Shown here: one piece after another, positions 53,691 to 63,653 of the stretch | Position numbering within the stretch: position 1 is the stretch's first letter | Layout of the letters: the number at the start of each line of letters is the position of its first letter | From: an uncultured Rhodospirillales bacterium | GTDB taxonomy: Bacteria > Pseudomonadota > Alphaproteobacteria > Acetobacterales > Acetobacteraceae | Direction of reading: 5' to 3' | Assembly: GCA_903845065.1 (NCBI GenBank) | Contig: CAIMWH010000237.1 | Span: forward strand, 1 to 64,000 | DNA: 64,000 nucleotides | Made by a program: the position numbers and the translations under genes | Notes under the pieces: model-generated | The model's input: only the letters and a program-made list of their open reading frames with translations | What the model was told of the DNA's origin: nothing | Database searches by the model: none

Positions 53691-53989
53691 AGCGCCTGCA
53701 GTCCAGAAACAATGGTGGCGGGATCGCCCTGCACCCGCAGGGTCTTTTCGCGGCTGGTAGCCCCCAGCGTGACGGAAACCTGCGACACCGCCACCCCAAG
53801 CGCCGCGGCAAGCGTCGCACAGGCCGCCCGATTGGCCCGCCCATCCTCCGCCGCCTCGCTCACACCGATGCGCAACCGCTCGCCATCGATCGCTGGCACC
53901 CGCCCCTGCACCCCCGGCCGGCGCGACTTCGGCTGCACCTTCACCGCAACGGTGACGCTGTCAGCCCCGGCGCGCCAGAAAGCGTTCAC
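53687..53989 (-). CDS. DUF167/YggU-family protein
   Basis: A 100-residue protein with [14 protein letters not shown] and the [17 protein letters not shown] helix of the YggU family. The start is a GTG that overlaps the YggT stop as GTGA (53986-53989). Function is unknown; it travels with yggT and folD in many alphaproteobacteria. Confidence 0.9.
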   Translation of the reverse strand: MNAFWRAGADSVTVAVKVQPKSRRPGVQGRVPAIDGERLRIGVSEAAEDGRANRAACATLAAALGVAVSQVSVTLGATSREKTLRVQGDPATIVSGLQAL

Positions 53990-54306
53990 AACAGGGCCAT
54001 GATCTGCCGATGCACCGCGATCAGCAGGCTCTGCGCCACCTGGATGCCGATCAGCGCCACGATCGGGCTGATATCGAGCCCGCCCAGATTGGGCAGCAGA
54101 TTGCGAATAGGCCGCAGCACCGGCTCGGTCACCCGGTAAAGAAAGTCCCCGATCGTCCACACCGCCCGATTGCGCGTATCAAGCACGCCGAAAGACACCA
54201 GCGTGCTGAAAATCGCCGCGGCAATCACCGCGTACCAGAACGCCGACAGGATCCAGTCAAGGACCGAGAAGACGATATTGATGATGTCGTAATGGATCGT
54301 GATCAC
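53986..54306 (-). CDS. YggT-family membrane protein
   Basis: A 106-residue protein with two membrane regions (about 9-40 and 80-104) and the RxxxPxLRPIRNLLPNLGGLDISPIVALI hallmark of YggT. The GTG start at 54306 is chosen because AGGGGG lies five or six bases upstream and the size then matches the family; an ATG at 54363 would add a non-conserved leader. YggT proteins have been linked to cation/osmotic balance and, in relatives of CCB3, to cytochrome maturation, so the role here is open. Confidence 0.88.
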   Translation of the reverse strand: MITIHYDIINIVFSVLDWILSAFWYAVIAAAIFSTLVSFGVLDTRNRAVWTIGDFLYRVTEPVLRPIRNLLPNLGGLDISPIVALIGIQVAQSLLIAVHRQIMALL

Positions 54307-54540
54307 GCATGCCCCCTGGGGTGCCAAGGCGGGGAACCTATCGTTGTGCCATGGCGTTCGCAACGGGGTGGCACGAAAGGGGCCGCTAGCGCGAACGTCA
54401 TTGCCCCCGTCATTGTCACGCGGGCGCCCGGTAGACTAAGGTGAAGTTGCTGCATCAACATGATTTAGCTGGCTCTCGGCTGCCGCTCCGCACCAAAAGC
54501 GCGGTCGGCTGCCGGGTTTGACGGGCGGAAGGGACGATAG

Positions 54541-55206
54541 ATGTCTGACAAGGAAACCGATCGAGCAAGCCTCGACGCAAAAATGAAAGTCGCGCGCGAA
54601 GGCGTCCAGGCCTTCCGCAAGAAATACAAGGAGTTCTACCCCGGCTCGTTCGATGGCGCCCGCGCGGTGCCACGCCCGCCCATGCTCACCGGCTGCACCG
54701 TGGTTTCCGAGCGCATGCAGATCATCGAGCGCCTGCCCAAGGGCGGCGTGTTCGCCGAGGTCGGCACCCTGCAGGGCAATTTCATCACCAAGGTCATCGA
54801 TATCTACCAGCCCAGCGCCCTGCACCTGTTCGACCGCAGCTTCAAGCCGGTACTCCCCGAAAACCGCGCCAAGCTCGATGCGTATGGCAAAGTGACCTAC
54901 CACGAGGGCGACTCCTCCACCCTGCTGGCCGCCCTCCCCGACGCCACGTTCGACGTGGTCTACGTCGACGGCGACCATGGCTATGACGGCGTCTGGAAGG
55001 ACCTCGTGCAGGCCATCCGCGTGATGAAGCCCGACGGCCACATCGTCTGCAACGACTATACCAACTGGGACCCGCTGCAGATGGTCCCCATCGGGGTATT
55101 CGCCGCGGTCAACCGCTTCGTCAACGAGAACAACCTGCGCTTCGAATACCTCGCCCTCAACCCGTTCGGCTTCCACGACGTGGCATTGCGCCGCGCCGGC
55201 GCGTAG
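54541..55206 (+). CDS. Class I SAM-dependent methyltransferase (Methyltransf_24-like)
   Basis: A 221-residue methyltransferase. The SAM-binding motif is FAEVGTLQGNF, and the acidic VYVDGDHGYDGVWKDL matches the Methyltransf_24 (cephalosporin hydroxylase-neighbour) group used on surface glycans and small molecules. GAAGGGACG lies before the ATG. It stands alone between divergent yggT and the flavoprotein gene; the acceptor is unknown. Confidence 0.85.
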   Translation: MSDKETDRASLDAKMKVAREGVQAFRKKYKEFYPGSFDGARAVPRPPMLTGCTVVSERMQIIERLPKGGVFAEVGTLQGNFITKVIDIYQPSALHLFDRSFKPVLPENRAKLDAYGKVTYHEGDSSTLLAALPDATFDVVYVDGDHGYDGVWKDLVQAIRVMKPDGHIVCNDYTNWDPLQMVPIGVFAAVNRFVNENNLRFEYLALNPFGFHDVALRRAGA

Positions 55207-55227
55207 ACTAGGCGGATCATTCCACAT

Positions 55228-55253
55228 CGCGCCGGCACGGTTGTGCCGGCGCG
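55228..55253. terminator. Perfect 11-bp hairpin after the methyltransferase
   Basis: CGCGCCGGCAC (55228-55238) pairs perfectly with GTGCCGGCGCG (55243-55253) around a GGTT loop, 22 bases after the stop and 40 before the next start. Confidence 0.7.
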
Positions 55254-55292
55254 CCGCATCCGTCAGCCTGGACCCGACCAGGAGAACCATCG

Positions 55293-56690
55293 ATGGACGC
55301 CACCGCCCCCGTGATTGACCAACTGCGCGCCGCGATCGGCGCCTCCGCGCTGATGACCGGCGCCGCCATGGAGCCGCGCCACTTCTCGGACTGGGTGGTG
55401 CCCGCCGGCCCCGGCAACCTGCCCCTCGCCATCGCCCTGCCCCGCACCACCGACGAAGTCGCCGCTATCCTGCGCATCTGCAACGCCCACGGCATCGGCA
55501 TCGTCCCGCAAGGCGGCCTTACCGGCCTCACCGGCGGCGCCACCCCGGTCTCCGGCTGCGTCGCCCTCTCCCTCTCCCGGATGCGCGCCATCGAGGAAGT
55601 CGATCCCGCCGCAGCCACCATCACCGTCCAGGCCGGCGCCCCGCTACAATCCGTCCAGGACGCGGCGGACGCCGCCGGCTTCCTCTTCCCCCTCGATATC
55701 GGCAGCCGCGGCTCCTGCGCCATCGGCGGCAACGTCTCCACCAACGCCGGCGGCAACCGCGTCCTGCGCTACGGCATGACGCGAGACCTCGTGCTCGGCA
55801 TGGAGGCCGTCCTGGCCGACGGCACCGTTATCACCGCGCTCAACAAGATGCAGAAGAACAACACCGGCTACGACCTCAAGCAGTTGTTCATCGGCGCCGA
55901 AGGGACCCTCGGCGTCGTCACCCGCCTGGTCCTGCGCCTGTTCCCCAAGCCCGTCAGCGAATGCACCGCCTTCTGCGCCCTGCCGTCCTACGCCGCCGTG
56001 CTCGATCTCCTCCGCCGCGCCCGCGCCGGCCTCGGCGGCGCCCTCTCCGCGTTCGAGGTCCTGTGGCCCGAATTCTACGATCTCGCCACCACCGCCCACG
56101 GCGTCCGCCCCCCTCTGCCCCGCGGCCACACCATCTACGTCCTGATGGACGCCCTCGGCTCGGACCAGGCGCGTGACACCGAAGCCTTCGCCGCCATGAT
56201 CGAGGCCGCCCTCGAAGCCGGCGTCATCGAGGACGCGGTGATCGCCCAGTCCCACCGCGAAGGCCGCGAAATCTGGGCCCTGCGGGACAGCGTGTCCCAG
56301 TTCCAGTTCAGCTTCGATCCCCATGTCGGGTTTGACGTCTCGCTGCCGATCGGCCGCATGCAGGAGTTCGTCGATGCCTGCAAGGCCGACCTCAAGGCCC
56401 GGGACCCCGCCTCCCGCACCCTCTGGTTCGGCCACATCGCCGATTCCAACCTGCACATCCTGGTCAAGCAGGAACCCGGCGGCCCCACCAAGTACGAGGT
56501 GGACGATATCGTCTACGCCCGCGTCCGCGCCTTCGGCGGCTCGGTCTCCGCCGAACACGGCATCGGCCTGCTCAAGCGCCCCTACCTCGCCTACTCCCGC
56601 ACCCGCGAGGAGATCGCGGTGATGAAGCGGATCAAGGCCGCGCTCGATCCGCAGGGGATTATGAACCCCGGAAAGGTGTTTTCGGATTGA
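55293..56690 (+). CDS. GlcD-like FAD-linked oxidoreductase (D-lactate/D-2-hydroxy acid type)
   Basis: A 465-residue VAO-family flavoprotein. The FAD-binding domain (about 15-215) has VPQGGLTGLTGG and GGNVSTNAGGNR. The C-terminal cap has the metal-site GHIADSNLHI and the closing SAEHGIGLLKRPYL. It oxidises a D-2-hydroxy acid such as D-lactate, glycolate or D-2-hydroxyglutarate. GGAGAACC precedes the ATG. No GlcE/GlcF partner is adjacent, so a single-subunit enzyme is likely. Confidence 0.92.
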   Translation: MDATAPVIDQLRAAIGASALMTGAAMEPRHFSDWVVPAGPGNLPLAIALPRTTDEVAAILRICNAHGIGIVPQGGLTGLTGGATPVSGCVALSLSRMRAIEEVDPAAATITVQAGAPLQSVQDAADAAGFLFPLDIGSRGSCAIGGNVSTNAGGNRVLRYGMTRDLVLGMEAVLADGTVITALNKMQKNNTGYDLKQLFIGAEGTLGVVTRLVLRLFPKPVSECTAFCALPSYAAVLDLLRRARAGLGGALSAFEVLWPEFYDLATTAHGVRPPLPRGHTIYVLMDALGSDQARDTEAFAAMIEAALEAGVIEDAVIAQSHREGREIWALRDSVSQFQFSFDPHVGFDVSLPIGRMQEFVDACKADLKARDPASRTLWFGHIADSNLHILVKQEPGGPTKYEVDDIVYARVRAFGGSVSAEHGIGLLKRPYLAYSRTREEIAVMKRIKAALDPQGIMNPGKVFSD

Positions 56691-56793
56691 TTCACATCAT
56701 GGCTTGGTGTCGAAAGGGTCTGCCTTAAGAAACGACGCGCCGACCGGGCAAACCGGGGGGGGCGGCGCGCAACACGGCTTCAGGGAGAGAGAC

Positions 56794-57516
56794 ATGAGCA
56801 GGGTAGCCCTCGTCACTGGCGGTACGCGCGGCATCGGTGCGGAAATCAGCCGCCAACTCAAGGCCGCCGGCCGCACGGTGGTGGCCAACTATGCCTCGTC
56901 GGAGGCCGCAGCCGCCGCCTTCACCGCCGAAACCGGCATCAAGACCTACAAGTTCGATGCCGGCGATTTCGCCGCCTGCAAGGCCGCCGTGGACCAGATC
57001 CACGCCGAGGTCGGCAAAATCGAGATCCTGGTCAACAACGCCGGCATCACCCGCGACAGCACCATGTCCCGCCTCACGCGGGACATGTGGGATTCCGTGA
57101 TCGATACCAATCTCGGGTCCTGCTTCAACCTCAGCAAACTGGTGTGGGAGGATATGCGGGCGGCGAAATTCGGCCGCATCGTCAACATCGGCTCCATCAA
57201 CGGCCAGGCCGGCCAGTACGGCCAGGTCAACTACGCCGCCGCCAAATCGGGCATCCACGGCTTCACCAAGGCCCTCGCCCAGGAAGGCGCCCGCTTCGGC
57301 ATCACCGTCAACGCCATCGCGCCCGGCTACGTCGATACAGAAATGGTCCGCGCCGTCCCGCCCGACGTGCTGGAAAAAATCGTCTCCCGCATCCCCATGG
57401 GCCGCCTCGGCCACGCCGAGGACATCGCCCGCGGCGTGGTCTTCCTCACCGCCGAGGAAGGCGACTTCATCACCGGGTCCACGCTGTCGATCAACGGCGG
57501 GCAGCACATGTACTGA
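56794..57516 (+). CDS. phaB: Acetoacetyl-CoA reductase
   Basis: A 240-residue SDR with the motif TGGTRGIG (8-15) and active-site S134, Y147, K151. NNAGITRDSTMSRLTRDMWD and INGQAGQYGQVNYAAAKSGIHGF are the PhaB pattern. It makes (R)-3-hydroxybutyryl-CoA for polyhydroxybutyrate using NADPH. GGGAGAG precedes the ATG. No phaA or phaC is nearby. FabG-type ketoacyl reductase is the main alternative. Confidence 0.88.
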   Translation: MSRVALVTGGTRGIGAEISRQLKAAGRTVVANYASSEAAAAAFTAETGIKTYKFDAGDFAACKAAVDQIHAEVGKIEILVNNAGITRDSTMSRLTRDMWDSVIDTNLGSCFNLSKLVWEDMRAAKFGRIVNIGSINGQAGQYGQVNYAAAKSGIHGFTKALAQEGARFGITVNAIAPGYVDTEMVRAVPPDVLEKIVSRIPMGRLGHAEDIARGVVFLTAEEGDFITGSTLSINGGQHMY

Positions 57517-57525
57517 AGGGCACCG

Positions 57526-57564
57526 GGCAGGGCGCCGCCGGCCAACCGCCGGCGGCACCCTGCC
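57526..57564 (+). terminator. Strong G+C hairpin after phaB
   Basis: GGCAGGG (57526-57532) pairs with CCCTGCC (57558-57564), and GCCGCCGGC (57534-57542) with GCCGGCGGC (57548-57556), with one mismatch between, giving a stem of about 16 pairs. It separates phaB from the next operon. Confidence 0.75.
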
Positions 57565-57576
57565 GCCTCCTTCCAA

Positions 57577-57606
57577 TTGACAGGCTTTCCACCGCCCCCC
57601 TACACA
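57577..57606 (+). promoter_or_regulatory. Candidate promoter of the branched-chain-type ABC operon
   Basis: A perfect -35 TTGACA (57577-57582) is followed after 18 bases by TACACA (57601-57606), a weak -10. It sits after the phaB hairpin and 29 bases before the binding-protein start. Confidence 0.45.
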
Positions 57607-57634
57607 CGAACACAAGAATCACGGGGAGCCAAAA

Positions 57635-58783
57635 ATGCTGAACGTCCGCGTCATCGCCGCCGCCATCGCGCTCGGGTTCGCCGCCCCCGCGCTCGCCGAG
57701 ACCATCCACGTCGGTGTCACCATCTCCACCACCGGCCCGGCCGCCTCCCTCGGCGTGCCCCAGCGCAACACCATCGCGCTGCTGCCCAAGGAAGTCGCCG
57801 GCCAGGCCATCGAATACACCGTCCTCGATGACGGCGCCGACAGCACCCGCGCCGTCGCCAACATGCGCAAGCTGATCGAGGAAAACCACGCCGACATCAT
57901 CCTCGGCACCTCCACCACCCCCGCCTCCCTCGCCATGCTCACGGTGGCCGCCGAAACCAAGGTGCCGATGGTCTCGATGTCTGCCTCCGCCTCCATCATC
58001 GCGCCGATGGACGCCGCCCGCCGCTGGGTCTTCAAGGTGCCGCAGAACGACAGCCTGATGGCCGACGCCATCGCCGCCCACATGGCGGCCGCCAGCGTCA
58101 AAACCGTCGGCTTCATCGGCTTCAACGATGCCTACGGCGACGGCTGGGCCAAGGAATTCACCCGCGCCGCCGGCGAGAAGAACATCACCATCACCGCCTC
58201 CGAGCGCTACGCCCGCGCCGACACCTCGGTCACCGGCCAGGTGCTGAAACTGCTCGCCTCCAAGCCCGACGCGGTGCTCATCGCCGGCTCCGGCACCCCC
58301 GCCGCCCTGCCGCAGAAAACCCTCCACGAGCGCGGCTACGCCGGCAAATACTACCAGACCCACGGCGTCGCGAATAATGACTTCCTCCGCGTCGGCGGCA
58401 AGGATGTCGAGGGCACCATCCTGCCCGCCGGCCCCATCCTGGTCGCCGCCCAACTGCCCGACAGCAATCCGATCAAGCCCAAGGCGCTCGAATACATCGC
58501 CAAGTACGAAGCCGCCAACGGCGCCGGCTCGGTCTCCACCTTCGGCGGCCACGCCTATGACGCCACCATCCTGTTCACCGCCGCCGTCCCCGAGGCGCTG
58601 AAAAAGGGCAAGCCCGGCACCGCCGAATTCCGCGCCGCCCTGCGTGACGCAATGGAAGCCCAGAAGAACCTGGTCATGACCCACGGCATCGCCAACATGA
58701 GCGAAACCGACCACAACGGCTTCGACACCCGCGCCCGCGTGATGGTCACCATCCAGAACGGCGCCTGGAAGCTGCTGCCCTGA
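57635..58783 (+). CDS. Branched-chain amino acid-type ABC transporter binding protein (LivK-like)
   Basis: A 382-residue periplasmic binding protein of the Peripla_BP_6/LivK family. A Sec signal peptide is clear, with cleavage after PALA at residue 21. The mature sequence begins ETIHVGVTIS. YGDGWAKEF and HGVANNDFL lie in the ligand-lobe regions. GGGGAGCC precedes the ATG. It leads the operon with the two permease and two ATPase domains, and amino acids, amides or aromatic acids are all possible ligands. Confidence 0.93.
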   Translation: MLNVRVIAAAIALGFAAPALAETIHVGVTISTTGPAASLGVPQRNTIALLPKEVAGQAIEYTVLDDGADSTRAVANMRKLIEENHADIILGTSTTPASLAMLTVAAETKVPMVSMSASASIIAPMDAARRWVFKVPQNDSLMADAIAAHMAAASVKTVGFIGFNDAYGDGWAKEFTRAAGEKNITITASERYARADTSVTGQVLKLLASKPDAVLIAGSGTPAALPQKTLHERGYAGKYYQTHGVANNDFLRVGGKDVEGTILPAGPILVAAQLPDSNPIKPKALEYIAKYEAANGAGSVSTFGGHAYDATILFTAAVPEALKKGKPGTAEFRAALRDAMEAQKNLVMTHGIANMSETDHNGFDTRARVMVTIQNGAWKLLP

Positions 58784-58796
58784 TCCTCTTCTTCCC

Positions 58797-58818
58797 CCCT
58801 CCCGCACCCGCGGGAGGG
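58797..58818 (+). terminator. 9-bp hairpin between binding protein and permease
   Basis: CCCTCCCGC (58797-58805) pairs perfectly with GCGGGAGGG (58810-58818). Located inside the operon, it probably protects or attenuates the transcript so that binding protein is made in excess over membrane parts. Confidence 0.5.
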
Positions 58819-58854
58819 ATCGGGGGAGGGCCTGCGCGCCGCACGAACACCTAG

Positions 58855-59892
58855 ATGGACGCATCGATCCTCCTCATCCTGGCCCAGGACGGCATCGTCA
58901 ACGGCGCCATCTACGCCCTGCTCGCCCTTTCCCTGGTGCTGGTCTTCGCCGTCACCCGCGTCATCTACGTGGCCCAGGGCGAATTCGTCGCCTTCGGCGC
59001 CCTCACCTACGCCGCCCTCACCGAAGGCCAGACCCCCGGCGCCCTCTGGCTCCTTGGCGGCCTCGGTCTCGCCGGCCTCGCCGCCGGCCTGTGGCAAGGC
59101 CGCGGCGACCACACCCGCGCGTCCATCCTCCGCCTGCTCGCCGAAACCATCCTCCTCCCCGCCGCCATCATCGCCGCCACCCTCATCCTGGCCCCGCTGA
59201 AACCCGGCCTGATCACCGCCGCCCTCCTCAGCCTCGCCATCATCACCCCGATGTCCCCGCTGCTCTACCGCATCGCCTTCCAGCCCCTTGCCGATGCCCC
59301 CGTCCTGGTCCTGCTGATCACCGCCGTCGGCCTGCACCTCGCCCTCACCGGCCTCGGCCTGGTCTTCTTCGGCCCCGAAGGCTACCGCGCGCCCCCCTTC
59401 TCGGACGCCATGATCACCGCCGGCCCCCTCCTCCTCCCGGGCCAGGCCATCTGGATCATCGCCATCGCGCTTGCCCTCATGCTCGCCCTCTACGCCTTCT
59501 TCGAAGCCACCCTCACCGGCAAGGCCCTGCGCGCCACCGCGGTCAACCGCCTCGGCGCCCGCCTCGTCGGCATCCCCACCGAGCAGGCCGGCCTGATCGC
59601 CTTCGCCCTCGCCGGCTTCATCGGCGCCCTTTCGGGCATCCTCATCGTGCCCCTCACCACCCTCACCTATGACAGCGGCTTCACCATCGGCCTGCGCGGC
59701 TTCACCGCCGCCATCATCGGCGGCCTCGGCTCCTACCCCGGCGCCGTCCTCGCCGCCCTCCTCGTCGGCCTCACCGAAAGCTTCGCCTCCTTCTGGGCCA
59801 GCGCCTTCAAGGAAGTCATCGTCTTCACCGCCATCATCCCCGTCCTGCTCTGGCGCTCCCTCCGCCACGGCCCCACGGAGGACGACGAATGA
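58855..59892 (+). CDS. Branched-chain-type ABC permease (LivH-like)
   Basis: A 345-residue inner-membrane permease with about eight membrane segments. The opening [32 protein letters not shown] and the late [30 protein letters not shown] are LivH hallmarks. It is somewhat longer than typical (about 300), owing to an extra segment near residues 70-110. The following gene overlaps its stop by ATGA (59889-59892). Confidence 0.92.
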   Translation: MDASILLILAQDGIVNGAIYALLALSLVLVFAVTRVIYVAQGEFVAFGALTYAALTEGQTPGALWLLGGLGLAGLAAGLWQGRGDHTRASILRLLAETILLPAAIIAATLILAPLKPGLITAALLSLAIITPMSPLLYRIAFQPLADAPVLVLLITAVGLHLALTGLGLVFFGPEGYRAPPFSDAMITAGPLLLPGQAIWIIAIALALMLALYAFFEATLTGKALRATAVNRLGARLVGIPTEQAGLIAFALAGFIGALSGILIVPLTTLTYDSGFTIGLRGFTAAIIGGLGSYPGAVLAALLVGLTESFASFWASAFKEVIVFTAIIPVLLWRSLRHGPTEDDE

Positions 59893-61657
59893 CGCGCCCC
59901 GATTTGGCAAAGCTCTGGCCCCTCCCCGCCCTCGCCATCGCCGCCCTCCTCCCCTGGCTCCCCGGCCTCCCCGCCTTCTGGGTCACCCTGGCGAACTACA
60001 CCGGCATCTCCGCCATCGTCGCCATCGGCCTCGTGGTGCTCACCGGCATCGGCGGCATGACCTCCTTTGGACAAGCCACCCTGCTCGGCCTCGGCGCCTA
60101 CACCACCGCCGTGCTGAGCAAGGACTACGGCCTCTCCCCCTGGCTCGGCCTCCCCGCCGGCCTCATCATCACCGCCGCCGGCGCCACCCTCCTCGGCGCC
60201 ATCACCGTCCGCCTCTCCGGCCACTATCTGGCCCTCGGCACCATCGCCTGGTCCGTCGGCCTCTATTACACCTTCGCCAACATGGACCTCGTCGGCCGCA
60301 ATGACGGCATCAACGGCATCCCCCCGCTCGAAATCGCCGGCCACCCCTTGCTCGACAGCCGCGCGATGGCCACCGTCATCTGGATCGGCGTCATCCTCGC
60401 CGCCCTCATCACCAACAACCTGCTCGACAGCCGCGCCGGCCGCGCCATCCGTGCCCTCAAGGGCGGCACCATCGCGGCCGCCAGCTTCGGCGTGAACACC
60501 GCCCGCACCCGCCTCCTCGCCTTCGTCTACGCCGCCGTCCTGGCAGGCTTCGCCGGCTGGCTCTACGCCCACCTCCAGCGCAGCGTGAACCCTACCCCGT
60601 TCGGCTTCTACCCCTCCATCCAATACCTGCTGATGACCGTCATCGGCGGCGCCGCCCACGTCCCCGGAGCCCTCCTCGGCGCCGCCCTCGTCACCCTGGT
60701 GAATGACCGCCTGCAGGATCTCCTGCCCCGCCTGTTCGGCGCGAGGGGCAACTACGAAACCATCGTCTTCGGCACCCTGCTCATCGCCGCCCTGCAATGG
60801 GCCCCCAACGGCCTGTGGCCCCTCATCGCCCGCCTCCGCCCCCGCCGCCACCCCATCGCCACGAACGCCGCCAAACTCCCCGCCCGCCCCATGCCCGCCC
60901 CCGGCACCCCCCTCCTCGAAGTCGTCGCCCTGCGCCGCACCTTCGGCGGCCTCGTCGCCGTCAACGACATCGCCTTCACCCTCAACGCCGGCGAAATCCT
61001 CGGCCTCATCGGCCCCAACGGCGCCGGCAAATCCACCACCTTCAACCTCATCACCGGCACCGACACCCCCACCGCCGGCCACGTCCGCTTCCAGGGCCAC
61101 CCCATCACCGCCCTGCCCGCCCGCGCCATCGCCGCCCTCGGCATCGCCCGCACCTTCCAGCACGTCAAACTCGTCCCCACCATGTCGGTGATCGAAAACG
61201 TCGCCATCGGCGCCCACCTGCGCGGCCACGCCTCCCCCCTCGCCGGCCTCCTCCGCCTCGACCGCGCCGAGGACGCCCGCCTCTACGCCGAAGCCGCACG
61301 CCAACTCGCCCGCGCCGGCCTCCTCGCCGAAGCCGACCGCCCCGCCACCAGCCTCCCCCTCGGCCAGCAACGCATCGTCGAAATCGCCCGCGCCCTCTGC
61401 CTCGACCCCGTCCTCCTCCTGCTCGACGAACCCGCCGCCGGCCTGCGCCACGCCGAAAAAGCCGAGCTCGCCACCCTCCTGCGCCGCATCCGCGCCGAAG
61501 GCGTCACCATCCTGCTCGTCGAACACGACATGGAATTCGTCATGGGCCTGGTCGACCGCCTCGTCGTGATGGACTTCGGCACCAAACTCGCCGAAGGCCC
61601 CGCCGCCACCGTCCGCCAGGACCCCCAGGTCATCGAGGCCTACCTAGGCAGCATCGA

Positions 61658-61661
<4 letters not shown>
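59889..61661 (+). CDS. LivM-LivG fusion: permease joined to ATPase
   Basis: A 590-residue fusion. Residues 1 to about 320 are a LivM-type permease ([39 protein letters not shown]). A proline-rich linker (about 320-345) leads to a LivG-type ATPase with Walker [10 protein letters not shown], signature LPLGQQR, Walker [12 protein letters not shown] and the H-loop VEHDMEFV. These are normally separate genes, although fusions occur in some lineages. The reading frame is intact through the junction, so this is not a sequencing artefact visible here. It overlaps both neighbours by ATGA. Confidence 0.93.
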
Positions 61662-62386
<725 letters not shown>

Positions 62387-62391
62387 CCCCC

Positions 62392-62916
62392 TCAGCGCCC
62401 CAACCGCCCCACCACAAACCGCACCGCATCCTCGAAGCACGCAAACACCCCATGCGCCCCCTTCACCATCATCAAATTATCCACCAACCCGAAATCCCGG
62501 CACAGCATCCCCTCCGCATCGCGAAACCCCTCCCCCTCCGCCACCAGCGGTGACACCAGAGCCACCTTCTCCCGCCACAAACGCCGATCCTCCGTCCACC
62601 CCACCACCAGCTTCCCCAACCCCTTCGCCAGCCCCATCTCGTAACACGTCCCCGCATCCATCGATGGCCCGCGAAACGGCGACATATTGGCAACGATCGC
62701 ATCGCACCGCGCCACCAGCGCCTCGTCCGCCGCACATATCTTCGCCGCCATCACATCGGGATCGGCATCCGCCACATCCCCCTGGTTATCCATCGGAAAC
62801 CACCCCACCGCCCCCAGCCGCGCACACACCGCCTTCATCTCCGCCGCCCGCGCCCACGGATCGGGCAGGAACACCTCCGGCCCCGCCAGATAGATCTCCG
62901 GCCGCCCGTCCATCAT
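62392..62916 (-). CDS. Nucleoside 2-deoxyribosyltransferase
   Basis: A 174-residue protein of the Nuc_deoxyrib_tr family. The substrate motif YLAGPEVF lies near the N-terminus, and the catalytic glutamate is E93 in MDAGTCYEMGLA. It exchanges bases between 2'-deoxynucleosides or hydrolyses them in nucleotide salvage. The first ATG (62916) overlaps the CPBP stop; a second ATG follows directly and is equally possible. Confidence 0.88.
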   Translation of the reverse strand: MMDGRPEIYLAGPEVFLPDPWARAAEMKAVCARLGAVGWFPMDNQGDVADADPDVMAAKICAADEALVARCDAIVANMSPFRGPSMDAGTCYEMGLAKGLGKLVVGWTEDRRLWREKVALVSPLVAEGEGFRDAEGMLCRDFGLVDNLMMVKGAHGVFACFEDAVRFVVGRLGR

Positions 62917-63650
62917 CGCTCCGTCCCCCACACCAGGATTTTCATCGCCCCCACCAGCACCGGCCCATTGTTGATCGCATGCAGCACCATCGTCCCGCGC
63001 ACGCCCCCCGAGATCTGCCGCACCACGCCGAGCAGCAGCGCCAGCGGCACCACCAGGATCGCCTTCGCGCCCCCCTCCGACACATGCGCCAGAGCGAACA
63101 TCGCCACGCTCGCCGCCACCGTCGCCACCACCCCCCAGCGCCGCCGCAGCCCGGTCCACAACCAGCCGCGAAACATCAACTCCTCCAGCACCGGCGCCAC
63201 CAACACCGCCCACAGCACCACCATCAGCAGCCCCGCCGTCCCACCCAGCGCCGCCACCTGCGCCGCGGTCAACGGCTGAAACCGCAGCGCCGCCCCCAGC
63301 CACGGCGAAACCCCGCCCAACAGCCACACCACCCCCTGCACCGCCACCAGCCCTGGCAACCCCACCATCACCACCATCCGCCACTTCACCGGCCCCAGCC
63401 CCAGCCCGGCCACCACATCCCCATTGCCCACCCGCCGCCCCTCATGGCGCAGCACCAGCCAGTACGGCCCCAGCGCCAGCAGCGGCGCCGCCCCCTTCAC
63501 CAGCGCCGGCGACAACCACAGCGCCCCGCGCGAAACCGCCAGCCCCACCCCCAGCAGCGTCCCCACCACGATCTCCACCACCACGAACCACAGCACCACC
63601 TTCACCAGCAGCCACCACGGCGAGCGCGCGTCTTCCGTCCCCACCACCAC
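62913..63650 (-). CDS. CPBP-family intramembrane metalloprotease
   Basis: A 245-residue membrane protein with about seven hydrophobic segments. The CPBP/Abi motifs are EELMFRGW (glutamates and the FRG arginine), FALAHVSEG and HAINN, which form the putative metal site. The start is GTG, the first of three GTG codons (63650, 63647, 63644), so the exact one is uncertain. Relatives process prenylated or membrane substrates, or give bacteriocin immunity. It sits between the RidA-type and deoxyribosyltransferase genes in a compact operon. Confidence 0.87.
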   Translation of the reverse strand: MVVGTEDARSPWWLLVKVVLWFVVVEIVVGTLLGVGLAVSRGALWLSPALVKGAAPLLALGPYWLVLRHEGRRVGNGDVVAGLGLGPVKWRMVVMVGLPGLVAVQGVVWLLGGVSPWLGAALRFQPLTAAQVAALGGTAGLLMVVLWAVLVAPVLEELMFRGWLWTGLRRRWGVVATVAASVAMFALAHVSEGGAKAILVVPLALLLGVVRQISGGVRGTMVLHAINNGPVLVGAMKILVWGTER

Positions 63651-63653
63651 GCG